From the NCBI RefSeq assembly GCF_013409045.1, contig NZ_JACCBT010000001.1, positions 3,906,001 through 3,970,000 of the forward strand: DNA of 64,000 nt, read 5' to 3'. The notes beneath the pieces are model-generated. The model was not told the DNA's origin and ran no database searches. It worked only from the letters and a program-made list of their open reading frames with translations. The stretch comes from Actinomadura citrea. Its GTDB lineage: Bacteria > Actinomycetota > Actinomycetes > Streptosporangiales > Streptosporangiaceae. Below, one piece after another: positions 7,876 to 16,789 of this stretch. The translations under genes and the position numbers were made by a program. Positions within the stretch are counted from its first letter, which is position 1. The number at the start of each line of letters is the position of its first letter.

Positions 7876-9234
7876 CTAGCGGGTGTCGAGGAAGCGGTCC
7901 AGCACGCGGGTCCCGAAGGCGAGGCCGTCCAGCGGGACCCGCTCGTCCACGCCGTGGAACATCCCGAAGTAGTCGAGATCGGGGCCGAGCAGCAGCGGCG
8001 CGAAGCCGAAACTCGTGATGCCGATCCGGTGGAACGACTTCGCGTCGGTCCCGCCTGCCATCACGTACGGGACGGGACGCGCTAGCGGGTCCTCGGCCCG
8101 CAGTGCGCCCGCCAGCGCGGCGAACGTCGGGCCTGCCGGGTCGGCGGCGGGGGCCTCCTCGAAGTTGATGAACTCGCGGGTCACCTTCGGGCCGAGCAGC
8201 CGGTCGATCGTGGCGAGGAACTCCTCGCCCGTGCCGGGCAGATAGCGGCCGTCGACCTGCGCGGTCGCCGTGCCCGGCACGACGTTGACCTTGTAGCCGG
8301 CGTCGAGCCGGGTCGGGTTCGCCGAGTTGCGGATCGTCCCGGCGAACAGGTGCCCGGCGCGGCCGAGCCGGGCGGCCTCCGCGTCGAGGCGGTCGTGGTC
8401 GATGGACGTGCCGAGGGCGTCCGCGAGCCCGTCCAGCAGCGCCCGCACGCCCGGCGTCAGCCGGACCGGCCACGCGTGGGCGGCCAGCCGGGAGACCGCG
8501 TGCGCGATCTCGGCGACCGCGTTGTCGGGCGCCGGCTTGGACCCGTGCCCCGCGGTCCCGCGCGCCGTCAGCCGCATCCATGTCGTGCCGCGCTCGCCGG
8601 TCGCGATCGGGTAGATCCGCGCCCCGCCGGCCTCCACGCTGAACCCGCCGGACTCGCTGATCGCCTCCGTGCAGCCCTCGAAGAACCCGCGGTGCGCGCG
8701 CGCCACGTACCGGGAGCCGTAGTCGCCGGTGCACTCCTCGTCGGCCAGGAACGCCAGCACCAGGTCGCCTCGGGTGCGCCGTCCCTCGCGCAGCCGCGCC
8801 CGCACGGTCGCGAGCGTCATCGCGAGGCTGCCCTTCATGTCGACGGCGCCGCGCCCCCACACGCACCCGTCCCGCACCTCGCCGGAGAACGGCGGGACCG
8901 TCCAGTCCGCCGGGTCCGCGGGCACCACGTCCAGGTGCCCGTGGACCAGGAACGCCGGATGGGACGGGTCGGTGCCGGGGACGCGGGCGAGCACGCTCGC
9001 GCGGCCCGGCGCCGCCTCCACGACCGTCGCCTCGACGCCCACCTCGTCGAGCAGGCCGGCGACGTGCTCGGCGGCCGGACGCTCCGGCTCGGCCACCCCC
9101 TCGCCCCGGTTCACCGTGGCGAACCTGATGAGGTCGGCGCAGATCGCCGCCGCCTCCGCGCCGGCCCGTCCGCCGTCCGGCCCGTCCGCCGTCTCGTCCG
9201 GCGTTCCGCCGACCGTCTCCTGATCGAAGCGCAC
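7876..9234 (-). CDS. M20 family zinc metallopeptidase
   Basis: A cytosolic dizinc exopeptidase or amidohydrolase of about 452 residues. The metal-site motifs are present: HGHLDVVPAD (His and the catalytic Asp), WGRGAVDMKG and LADEECTG (catalytic and metal Glu pair), with a dimerisation lid domain (about 205-330) and the C-terminal metal His in YFGMFHGVDE. It resembles the M20/M25/M40 DapE-ArgE-carboxypeptidase group. The open frame extends to a TTG at 9261; GTG 9234 is preferred because AAGGGGG lies five bases upstream. It is divergent from an oligopeptide importer, so it may process imported peptides. Confidence 0.88.
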   Translation of the reverse strand: MRFDQETVGGTPDETADGPDGGRAGAEAAAICADLIRFATVNRGEGVAEPERPAAEHVAGLLDEVGVEATVVEAAPGRASVLARVPGTDPSHPAFLVHGHLDVVPADPADWTVPPFSGEVRDGCVWGRGAVDMKGSLAMTLATVRARLREGRRTRGDLVLAFLADEECTGDYGSRYVARAHRGFFEGCTEAISESGGFSVEAGGARIYPIATGERGTTWMRLTARGTAGHGSKPAPDNAVAEIAHAVSRLAAHAWPVRLTPGVRALLDGLADALGTSIDHDRLDAEAARLGRAGHLFAGTIRNSANPTRLDAGYKVNVVPGTATAQVDGRYLPGTGEEFLATIDRLLGPKVTREFINFEEAPAADPAGPTFAALAGALRAEDPLARPVPYVMAGGTDAKSFHRIGITSFGFAPLLLGPDLDYFGMFHGVDERVPLDGLAFGTRVLDRFLDTR

Positions 9235-9270
9235 CACAGCCCCCTTGCTCCCCTTCCGCAACGAGGCTTC

Positions 9271-9298
9271 ATTTTGCTCCCTCGCTGACCAGTGTCAA
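9271..9298 (-). promoter_or_regulatory. sigma-70-type promoter for the M20 gene
   Basis: On the minus strand there is a perfect TTGACA (complement of 9293-9298), then 16 bases, then CAAAAT (complement of 9271-9276). It would start RNA about 30 bases upstream of the GTG at 9234. Confidence 0.55.
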
Positions 9299-9441
9299 CG
9301 AATGATCAAATACGTCTCGATCCGGTTTCGACTCCGTCAGCGCCGTACCCAACCTGCCACGCTGAGTACGACGCTGCGAGCGTTCCAGGGACGGCGGGCG
9401 GCCAAGCGCCCGTGCGCCGAACGACAGGGCCGAGGAGGAGC

Positions 9442-11061
9442 ATGACCAGCCTGAGGGATGCCGGAAGGGGTCTCCGCTTGAACGCCGCGGGTCTCGCGGC
9501 GGTGGCGCTGGCCGCGTCGCTCGGCCTTTCGGCCTGCGGCGGGGACGACGCCAAGGCGAGCGACGGCACGTTCACCGTGGGCCACTCCGAGCCGGACCAC
9601 CTGCTGCCCGCCAACACGACCGGCAGCTACGCCTTCGACGTGATCACCGAGCTGTTCGACAACCTGATGGACCTGACCAAGGACGGCAAGGCCGTCCCGC
9701 TGGCGGCCGAGTCGGTCACCTCCGACGACCAGAAGGTCTGGACGATCAAGGTCAGGGCCGGCCAGAAGTTCCACAACGGGGAGCCGGTGACGGCGCAGAG
9801 CTTCGCCGACGCGTGGAACAACGCCGCCTACGGGCCGAACGCGATGGGCGCCAACTCCTACTTCTCGTACATCAAGGGGTACGAGGACATGAATCCCGAG
9901 GACGAGAAGGCCGAACCGAAGGCCGACAAGCTCTCCGGGATCGAGGTCGTCGACCAGAACACACTCAAGGTCACGCTGAACGACCCGTTCAGCCAGTTCC
10001 CGCTGCTGCTGACCTACCCGGCGTACGCGCCGATGCCGAAGGCCGGGCTCAAGGACCCCAAGGCGTTCGACGACCACCCGATCGGCAACGGCCCGTACAT
10101 GATGGACGGGAACTGGGAGCGCAACAAGCAGATCAAGCTCGTCGCGTTCCCCGGCTACACCGGGACGCGCAAGCCGAAGAACAAGGGCGTGACCTGGAAG
10201 AGCTACTCCAGCGCGGACACCTCCTACACCGACCTGCGGGCAGGCCGGATCGACGTCCTGCAGACCATCCCGTCCGCCAAGGTCCCCGAGGCCAAGCGGC
10301 TCCTCGGCGACCGGTTCCTGGCCCGCAAGATGAGCACGACCGACTACCTCGGCCTCCCGGTGTTCGACAAGCGGTTCGCCAACCCCGACCTGCGCAAGGC
10401 CATCTCCATGGCCATCGACCGCCAGGGCATCAACAAGGCGGTCTTCAACGGCGACTACTTCCCCGCCGACTCGCTGATCCCGTCGATCATTCCCGGCCAC
10501 CGCGCCAACGCCTGCGGCGAGTTGTGCACCTACGACCCCGCCAAGGCCAGGCAGCTGTTCGACAAGGCCGGCGGGTTCTCCGGGACCCTGGAGCTGTACT
10601 TCTCCAACGCGCAGCCGACCTACGCCCAGTGGATGCGGATCGTCGCCAACTCCCTGCGCGACAACCTCGGCATCAAGGACATCCAGTTCCGGCAGGTCCC
10701 CGCCTCCGACTACTTCTCCCTGCTGGGCGACCGCAAGGAGAAGGGCCCGTACCGGCAGAACTGGGAGGCCGACTACCCGAGCCCGCAGAACTACCTGGAG
10801 AACATGTGGGGCTCGGCGGGCAACCGCATGGGCTGGGAGAGCAAGGAGTTCGACGACCTCATCGCCAAGGCCAACAAGACGTCGGACCAGCAGCAGGCCA
10901 ACGCGCTCTACAACCAGGCCGAGGACGTCGCCGTCCGTGAGATGCCGATGATCCCGCTGTGGACGTGGGCGGGCGAGGGCGGGCGGTCGAAGCGGGTGGA
11001 CAACGTCACGATCACCCCGTTCTCGACGGGCCTGATCGCCACCGAAGTGACGGTGAAGTAG
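9442..11061 (+). CDS. oligopeptide ABC transporter substrate-binding lipoprotein (family 5)
   Basis: A 539-residue extracellular lipoprotein. The N-terminal hydrophobic stretch ends in a lipobox (LGLSAC, Cys near residue 33). The mature part matches SBP_bac_5, with the family block NAAYGPNAMGANSYFSYIKGYED, the DDHPIGNGPYMM segment and the AISMAIDRQGINKAVF region. It captures peptides or similar ligands for the permeases encoded next (11068 and 12002). ATG 9442 follows GAGGAGGAG. It is the first gene of a five-gene operon. Confidence 0.95.
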   Translation: MTSLRDAGRGLRLNAAGLAAVALAASLGLSACGGDDAKASDGTFTVGHSEPDHLLPANTTGSYAFDVITELFDNLMDLTKDGKAVPLAAESVTSDDQKVWTIKVRAGQKFHNGEPVTAQSFADAWNNAAYGPNAMGANSYFSYIKGYEDMNPEDEKAEPKADKLSGIEVVDQNTLKVTLNDPFSQFPLLLTYPAYAPMPKAGLKDPKAFDDHPIGNGPYMMDGNWERNKQIKLVAFPGYTGTRKPKNKGVTWKSYSSADTSYTDLRAGRIDVLQTIPSAKVPEAKRLLGDRFLARKMSTTDYLGLPVFDKRFANPDLRKAISMAIDRQGINKAVFNGDYFPADSLIPSIIPGHRANACGELCTYDPAKARQLFDKAGGFSGTLELYFSNAQPTYAQWMRIVANSLRDNLGIKDIQFRQVPASDYFSLLGDRKEKGPYRQNWEADYPSPQNYLENMWGSAGNRMGWESKEFDDLIAKANKTSDQQQANALYNQAEDVAVREMPMIPLWTWAGEGGRSKRVDNVTITPFSTGLIATEVTVK

Positions 11062-11067
11062 CCGGCG

Positions 11068-11994
11068 ATGTGGCGCTACGTCCTCCGGCGGCTCCTGCAG
11101 GCGATCCCCGTCTTCATCGGCACCACGCTGCTCATCTACGCGATGGTGTTCGCTCTGCCGGGCGATCCGATCCAGGCGCTCGCCGGGGACAAGCCGGTCC
11201 CCGACAACGTCCTGGAGACGCTCCGGGACCGGTACAACCTGAACGACCCTCTGCTGGTGCAGTACGCGAAGTACATGTGGGGCCTCCTCCAGGGCGACCT
11301 CGGCGAGAACTACACCGGCCAGAGCGTGTCGGAGATGCTCAGCGGGCGCTGGGTGGTGACGGCGCAGCTCGCCGTCACCGCCTGGGTCTTCGAGCTGGTC
11401 ATCGGGATCCTGCTCGGCATCTGGGCGGGGCTGCGCCGCGGGAGGTTCGCCGACACCCTCGTCCTCAGCGGGACCACGCTGGTGATCGCGGTGCCGGTGT
11501 TCGTGCTCGGCTACACCGCGCAGCTCCTGTTCGGGCTGCACTGGCAGATCTTCCCCACGGCCGGGACGGACGACGGCTGGCCGATGTCCTACCTGCTCCC
11601 CGGGATGGTGCTCGGCTCCCTCGGCCTGTCGTACGTCGCGCGGCTGACCCGGACGAGCCTGTCGGAGAACCTGCGGGCCGACTACGTGCGGACGGCGAAC
11701 GCCAAGGGGCTGTCGCGGACGCGGGTGGTCGGCCGGCACGCCCTGCGCAACTCGCTGATCCCGGTGGTGACCTATCTCGGCGTCGACTTCGGGAACATGA
11801 TGGCCGGCGCGATCGTGACGGAGGGCATCTTCAACCTGCCGGGCATCGGGGAGCAGGTGTTCCAGTCGATCCAGCTGAAGGAGGGCCCGGTCGTGGTGGG
11901 CGCGGTCACCCTGCTGGTGCTGATCTTCCTGCTGGTCAACCTGGTCGTGGACCTGCTGTACGGGGTGCTCGACCCGCGGATCAGGTACGAGTGA
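11068..11994 (+). CDS. oligopeptide ABC transporter permease, DppB/OppB type
   Basis: A 308-residue inner-membrane permease. It opens with the family signature MWRYVLRRLLQAIPVFIG and contains six predicted helices, the DPIQALAGDK loop and the EAA-like cytoplasmic loop (YVRTANAKGLSRTRVVGRHALRNSLIP) that contacts the ATPases. It starts seven bases after the binding-protein stop. It pairs with the permease encoded at 12002. Confidence 0.94.
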   Translation: MWRYVLRRLLQAIPVFIGTTLLIYAMVFALPGDPIQALAGDKPVPDNVLETLRDRYNLNDPLLVQYAKYMWGLLQGDLGENYTGQSVSEMLSGRWVVTAQLAVTAWVFELVIGILLGIWAGLRRGRFADTLVLSGTTLVIAVPVFVLGYTAQLLFGLHWQIFPTAGTDDGWPMSYLLPGMVLGSLGLSYVARLTRTSLSENLRADYVRTANAKGLSRTRVVGRHALRNSLIPVVTYLGVDFGNMMAGAIVTEGIFNLPGIGEQVFQSIQLKEGPVVVGAVTLLVLIFLLVNLVVDLLYGVLDPRIRYE

Positions 11995-12001
11995 GGAGCG
12001 C

Positions 12002-12964
12002 ATGACCATCAAGCAGCCGGACGCGGGGCCGCCGGGCACTGAGCCGGAGCCGGCGCCCGGCCCCGGGGCCTCGGGGACGAGCGCCGCCGCGGTCGCCGTC
12101 GCCGGCGGGTCGATCGGCCGGGCCTCGCTGTGGGACGACGCGTGGCACGAACTGCGGCGCCGCTGGGTCTTCTGGGGGTCGGTGGCGGTCCTCGCGCTCG
12201 TGACGGTCATGGCCGTGGTGCCGCGGCTGTTCACCGCCAAGGGCGTCAACGAGGGCTGCGACCCCAACGACGCCAAGCTCGGGCCGTCCGGCGACCACTG
12301 GTTCGGCACCGACCTCGCGGGCTGCGACTACTACGCGCACGTCGTGCACGGCGCCCGCCCGACGCTGCTGATCGGCGTCTCCGTCACCGTGTTCGCGCTG
12401 CTGATCGCGTTGCTGTTCGGGCTGCTCGCCGGATACTACGGCGGGATCGTCGACGCGCTGATCGCGCGGCTGACCGACGTCTTCTTCGGGCTGCCGTTCG
12501 TGCTCGGCGCCACCGTGATCCTGGTCGCGTTCCCCTCGCACGGCGTGTGGGCGATGACGCTGGTGCTGGTCCTGCTCGGCTGGACGACGATGATCCGCAT
12601 CATGCGGGGGCAGGTCATCTCCGTCCGGGACGCCGACTACGTGCAGGCGGCGCGGCTGCTCGGCGCGTCCGACCGGCGGATCATGATCCGGCACATCCTG
12701 CCGAACGCGATCGCCCCGGTGATCGTGGTGGCGACCCTCAACGTGGGGCACGTGATCGTGGGCGAGGCGACCCTGGACTTCCTCGGCGTCGGCCTGCAGT
12801 ACCCGGAGATCTCCTGGGGGCTCCAGCTCAACCAGGCGAAGGACTCCTTCGTCGACCACCCGCACCTGCTGATCTTCCCCGCGGTGTTCCTGTCGGCGAC
12901 GGTGCTGAGCTTCCTGATGCTCGGCGACGCCGTCCGCGACGCCCTCGACCCCAAGCTGCGGTGA
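12002..12964 (+). CDS. oligopeptide ABC transporter permease, DppC/OppC type
   Basis: A 320-residue second permease with a Pro/Gly-rich cytoplasmic N-terminus (about 1-40), then the OppC_N region and the BPD transmembrane domain. The EAA-like loop (YVQAARLLGASDRRIMIRHILPNAIAP) and the C-terminal DALDPKLR are typical. ATG 12002 follows GAGGAGC, seven bases after the previous stop. Its stop overlaps a possible GTG start of the next gene. Confidence 0.94.
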   Translation: MTIKQPDAGPPGTEPEPAPGPGASGTSAAAVAVAGGSIGRASLWDDAWHELRRRWVFWGSVAVLALVTVMAVVPRLFTAKGVNEGCDPNDAKLGPSGDHWFGTDLAGCDYYAHVVHGARPTLLIGVSVTVFALLIALLFGLLAGYYGGIVDALIARLTDVFFGLPFVLGATVILVAFPSHGVWAMTLVLVLLGWTTMIRIMRGQVISVRDADYVQAARLLGASDRRIMIRHILPNAIAPVIVVATLNVGHVIVGEATLDFLGVGLQYPEISWGLQLNQAKDSFVDHPHLLIFPAVFLSATVLSFLMLGDAVRDALDPKLR

Positions 12965-12972
12965 GCCGAGAC

Positions 12973-14007
12973 ATGACCACGGACCTGAAGGACGACCCGG
13001 TACCCGCCCCGGAACCGGAGGCGCCGCTCCTGAGCGTCGAGGACCTGCACGTCCGGTTCCGCGTGCGGAACCAGGACGTGCACGCGGTGAACGGGCTGTC
13101 GTACACGCTCGCCGAGGGCGAGACGCTCGCGATCCTCGGCGAGTCGGGATCGGGCAAGAGCGTCGCGGCGCAGGCCGTGATGGGCATCCTGGACGTCCCG
13201 CCCGCCCGCGTCGAGCGCGGGTCGGTGCGGCTGCGCGGCGAGGAACTGCTCGGCCTGTCCGAGCGGCGGCGCCGCGCCTACCGCGGCGACCGCATCTCGA
13301 TGATCTTCCAGGACGCGCTGTCCGCGCTGAACCCGGTCTTCACGGTCGGCGACCAGCTCCGCGAGATGTTCCGGGTGCACCGGGGGCTCGGCCGCCGGGA
13401 GGCCACGGCGAGGACCGTCGAGCTGATGGAGCGGGTGCGGATCCCCTCCGCCGCCAAGCGGCTGGGCGACTACCCGCACCAGTTCTCCGGCGGCATGCGG
13501 CAGCGCATCATGATCGCGATGGCGCTGGCGCTGGAGCCGGACGTGCTGATCGCCGACGAGCCGACCACCGCGCTCGACGTCACCGTGCAGGCGCAGATCA
13601 TGCGGCTGCTGGCGGGGCTGCAGGACGAGCTGCGCATGGGCATGGTGCTGATCACCCACGACCTCGGCGTCGTCGCCGGCGTCGCCGACCGGATCGTGGT
13701 CATGTACGCGGGGTCGGTCGCCGAGCAGGCGCCCGCCCGGGAGCTGTACGCGCGGCCCGCCCACCCCTACACCCGGGGCCTGCTGGCCTCGGTGCCGCGG
13801 CTCGACCGGCGGGGCGGCCCGCTCGTCCCGATCAAGGGGGCGCCGCCGAACCCGGCCGCGCTCCCGCCGGGCTGCCCGTTCCAGCCGCGCTGCCCCCGTG
13901 CCGAGGCCCTCTGCGCGGCGGAGCGGCCGCCGCTGGTCACCGTCGCCCCCGGGCACGAGGCCGCCTGCCACTTCGCCGAGGAGGTGCACCGTGCCGGAGC
14001 CGAGTGA
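12973..14007 (+). CDS. oligopeptide ABC transporter ATP-binding protein, DppD/OppD type
   Basis: A 344-residue ATPase with Walker A GESGSGKSV, signature FSGGMRQRIMIAMAL, Walker B VLIADEPTTALD and H-loop ITHDLGVV. It also has the oligopeptide/dipeptide C-terminal extension with the Cys cluster (GCPFQPRCPRAEALC, ending CHFAEE) that binds an iron-sulfur cluster in related proteins. ATG 12973 is used; the in-frame GTG at 12961 overlaps the dppC stop and is an alternative. It heterodimerises with the ATPase encoded at 13991. Confidence 0.93.
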   Translation: MTTDLKDDPVPAPEPEAPLLSVEDLHVRFRVRNQDVHAVNGLSYTLAEGETLAILGESGSGKSVAAQAVMGILDVPPARVERGSVRLRGEELLGLSERRRRAYRGDRISMIFQDALSALNPVFTVGDQLREMFRVHRGLGRREATARTVELMERVRIPSAAKRLGDYPHQFSGGMRQRIMIAMALALEPDVLIADEPTTALDVTVQAQIMRLLAGLQDELRMGMVLITHDLGVVAGVADRIVVMYAGSVAEQAPARELYARPAHPYTRGLLASVPRLDRRGGPLVPIKGAPPNPAALPPGCPFQPRCPRAEALCAAERPPLVTVAPGHEAACHFAEEVHRAGAE

Positions 14008-15019
14008 GGACCCGATCCTGCGGGTGGAGGGGCTCGTCAAGCACTACCCCGTGACCCGCGGCGTCGTGGTCAAGCGCGCGGTCGGGCAGATCAAGGCCGT
14101 GGACGGGGTGGACCTGGAGCTGCGGCGCGGCGAGACCCTCGGGGTGGTCGGCGAGTCGGGGTGCGGGAAGTCGACGCTGGCCAAGCTGCTGCTCGCCGCC
14201 GAGCGTCCCACCGCCGGGACGGTCCGCTTCGACGGCCGCGACATCTTCGCGCTGCCGAAGCCGGAGCTGCGGGCGCTGCGCCGCCGCGTGCAGATGGTGA
14301 TGCAGGATCCCTACTCCTCGCTCAACCCGCGTATGACGGTCGGCGACATCGTGGGGGAGCCGTTCGCCGTCCATCCCGAGGTCGCGCCGAAGGGCGAGCG
14401 GCGCGGGCGCGTGCAGGAGCTGCTGGAGCTCGTCGGCCTCGACCCCGCGCACGTCAACCGCTACCCGCACCAGTTCTCCGGCGGGCAGCGCCAGCGCGTC
14501 GGCATCGCCCGCGCGCTGGCGCTGCGGCCCGACGTCATCGTGTGCGACGAGCCGGTGTCGGCGCTGGACGTGTCCGTCCAGGCGCAGGTGATGAACCTGC
14601 TCGCCGAGCTGCAGCGCGAGCTCGGCCTGGCGTACGTGTTCATCGCGCACGACCTGGCCGCCGTCCGCCACATCTCCGACCGGATCGCCGTGATGTACCT
14701 GGGCAAGGTCGTCGAGACCGGCGACGAGGCCCAGATCTACGAGCACCCCACCCACCCGTACACGCAGGCGCTGCTGTCGGCCGTCCCGGTGCCCGATCCC
14801 GACGCGCCCGGCTGGGCGGAGCAGATCCGGCTGGAGGGCGAGCCGCCGTCGCCGCTGGACCCGCCGTCCGGCTGCCGGTTCCGGACCCGCTGCTGGAAGG
14901 CGCGCGACATCTGCGCGGAGCAGGTGCCCGCCCTGGAGGAGCGGGACGGCTCCGCCCACCCGAGCGCCTGCCACTTCGCGGCGGAGGCCGCCCTGACGGA
15001 CCTGACGGAGCAGACCTGA
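13991..15019 (+). CDS. oligopeptide ABC transporter ATP-binding protein, DppF/OppF type
   Basis: A 342-residue ATPase partner: GESGCGKST Walker A, FSGGQRQRVGIARAL signature, DVIVCDEPVSALD Walker B, and the Cys-containing C-terminal extension (GCRFRTRCWKARDIC). GTG 13991 overlaps the previous gene by 17 bases and has GGAGG six to ten bases upstream inside it, so it is translationally coupled. It completes the importer. Confidence 0.94.
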   Translation: MPEPSEDPILRVEGLVKHYPVTRGVVVKRAVGQIKAVDGVDLELRRGETLGVVGESGCGKSTLAKLLLAAERPTAGTVRFDGRDIFALPKPELRALRRRVQMVMQDPYSSLNPRMTVGDIVGEPFAVHPEVAPKGERRGRVQELLELVGLDPAHVNRYPHQFSGGQRQRVGIARALALRPDVIVCDEPVSALDVSVQAQVMNLLAELQRELGLAYVFIAHDLAAVRHISDRIAVMYLGKVVETGDEAQIYEHPTHPYTQALLSAVPVPDPDAPGWAEQIRLEGEPPSPLDPPSGCRFRTRCWKARDICAEQVPALEERDGSAHPSACHFAAEAALTDLTEQT

Positions 15020-15062
15020 GGCGTCGCGGGCGTCGCTGGTCGCGATCCGTAGGGTGGGAGCC

Positions 15063-15923
15063 ATGGCACGCAAGGGCAGGCACGGCCCCCGTCCGCGAAC
15101 CTTCGAGATCGCCGGCGGGGAGGCCGAGCTGCTCCGCGACGCCGACCGCGACGGCGGCTGGATGCTGCTCGTCGACGGCGTCCCCCAGTCGTACGTGGAC
15201 CTGTCCGACCCCACCTACCTGGACTTCGAGTACATGCGCCTGATGGGCGACGTGGTCGACTCGCTCGGCCTGGCCGGGGAGGCGTTCGACGCCGTGCACG
15301 TCGGCGGCGCCGGGTGCACGCTGCCCCGCTACATCGCCGCGACCCGGCCGGGCTCGCGGCAGGTCGTCCTGGAACCGGACGCGGAGCTGGTGCAGGTCGT
15401 CCGGGAGCAGCTGCCGGTCAAGGGCGTCTCCGGCCTGCGGATCCGGATCACCGACGGGCGCTCGGGGATCGCGGCGCTGGCGGACGAGGCCGACGACCTG
15501 GTCGTGATGGACGCCTTCGCCGGGGCGTCGATGCCGCCGGAGCTCGCGACCCGCGAGTTCGTCCTGGACGCCGCGCGGGTGCTGCGGCCCGGAGGGGTCT
15601 ACCTGGCCAACGTCGCCGACGGCTTCCGGCTGCCGTTCGCCCGCAGGGTGACCGCGACGGTCCGGTCGGTGTTCCGGCACACGCTGGTGATGGGCGATCC
15701 GGGCGTGCTGCGGGGCCGCCGCTTCGGGAACCTGATCGTGGCCGCGTCCCGGGAACCGCTCCCCGCGGCCGAGCTGACGCGCCGCGCCGCGGGCGGCGCC
15801 GCGCGCGCCCGCCTGCTGGAGGGGGGCGACCTCGCGGCGTTCTGCGCCGGCGCCGCGTCGCTGCGCGACGGCGAGGAGATCGCCGCGCCCGTCCCGCCGC
15901 CGCAGGTGTTCGGGAGGTCCTGA
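15063..15923 (+). CDS. spermidine-synthase-like methyltransferase-fold protein
   Basis: A 286-residue Rossmann-fold protein related to the polyamine aminopropyltransferase/spermidine-synthase-like group of actinomycetes. It has a VHVGGAGCTLPRY glycine loop, VVLEPDAELVQ acidic ribose-binding strand and VVMDAFAGASMP at the active-site strand. The gatekeeping residues of true spermidine synthases are not obvious, so polyamine synthesis is doubtful. No speE/speD partner is nearby. ATG 15063 follows GGGAGCC. It lies 43 bases after the peptide importer on the same strand but need not be functionally linked. Confidence 0.78.
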   Translation: MARKGRHGPRPRTFEIAGGEAELLRDADRDGGWMLLVDGVPQSYVDLSDPTYLDFEYMRLMGDVVDSLGLAGEAFDAVHVGGAGCTLPRYIAATRPGSRQVVLEPDAELVQVVREQLPVKGVSGLRIRITDGRSGIAALADEADDLVVMDAFAGASMPPELATREFVLDAARVLRPGGVYLANVADGFRLPFARRVTATVRSVFRHTLVMGDPGVLRGRRFGNLIVAASREPLPAAELTRRAAGGAARARLLEGGDLAAFCAGAASLRDGEEIAAPVPPPQVFGRS

Positions 15924-15973
15924 CCGAGGGGGCCCGGCCCTCCGCATCCGACGACGAACGACAAGGAGTTCCC

Positions 15974-16747
15974 ATGATTCTCGTGACCGGGGCGAGCGGC
16001 ACGCTCGGCAGGCCCGTCACCCGCCTGCTGGCCGAGGCCGGCGCGGACGTGCGCGCGCTCAGCCGCCGCGCCAGGGAACCGGAGTCAGGGGTGACCTGGT
16101 GCAAGGGCGACCTGGTCACCGGCGAAGGGGTCGAGGACGCCCTCGCCGGCGTCGAGACGATCGTGCACTGCGCCAGTGACGCGTTCCACGCCAAGCGGGA
16201 CCTGCAGGCCGCGCGGACGCTGATCGAGGCCGCGCGCCGGCAGGGCGCGCCGCACCTGCTCTATATCTCGATCGTCGGCGTCGACAAGATCCCTTACAGA
16301 TATTACAAGATCAAGTACGCGGTGGAGCGGGCGATCGAGGATTCCGGCCTGCCGTACACGATCTTGCGGGCCACTCAGTTCCACACCCTGCCGGACGCGG
16401 TCTTCGCGGCGCTCACCAAAGTCCCCGGCCTGATGCTGCTGCCGAGAGGGCTGCGCGACCAGCCCATCGAGGTCGGCGAGGTCGCCGGGCGGCTCGCCGA
16501 ACTGGCCCTGGCCGCCGGGCCCGCGCGGCGGGTCGACGACCTGGGCGGCCCGGAGGTGCTCACGGTCGAGGAGATGATGCGGGACTACCTGAAGGCGCGC
16601 GGGTTGCGGCGTCCCGTCCGGGTGCCGGTGCCGCTTCCCGGACGCGCCGCGCGGGCCTTCCGCGAAGGCCATCACCTGGCGCCGGACCACGCCGTGGGGA
16701 ACCGGACCTGGCGTCAGTTCCTGGCCGAGACCCATACGCATCGGTAA
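15974..16747 (+). CDS. NAD(P)H-binding SDR-like/NmrA-type oxidoreductase
   Basis: A 257-residue atypical short-chain dehydrogenase-like protein. It opens with MILVTGASGTLGRPV (TGxxGxxG dinucleotide-binding loop), then ALSRRARE and a GDL motif at the second acidic position. An SIVGVDKIPYRYYKIKYAVE segment has the Tyr and Lys positions of atypical SDRs. ATG 15974 follows AAGGAG. It is probably a quinone reductase-like or redox-sensor protein; the substrate is unknown. Several codons in the central part (TAT, AGA) are AT-richer than the neighbours. Confidence 0.85.
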   Translation: MILVTGASGTLGRPVTRLLAEAGADVRALSRRAREPESGVTWCKGDLVTGEGVEDALAGVETIVHCASDAFHAKRDLQAARTLIEAARRQGAPHLLYISIVGVDKIPYRYYKIKYAVERAIEDSGLPYTILRATQFHTLPDAVFAALTKVPGLMLLPRGLRDQPIEVGEVAGRLAELALAAGPARRVDDLGGPEVLTVEEMMRDYLKARGLRRPVRVPVPLPGRAARAFREGHHLAPDHAVGNRTWRQFLAETHTHR

Positions 16748-16789
16748 GGGACGGATTCCCCGCCCGTATCGGTCTCATCGGGCCCCGCC

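Noticed and set aside
9337..12309. Very long open frame (990 codons) antisense to the oligopeptide transporter genes
   Set aside because: Its translation is His/Gly/Arg/Asp-rich with no domain, and the opposite strand codes for three clear transporter proteins. Long antisense frames are a normal by-product of GC-rich codon use.
15063..15923. Genuine spermidine synthase assignment
   Set aside because: The active-site strand reads DAFAGASMP and key polyamine-binding residues are not evident; only the fold-level relation is claimed.
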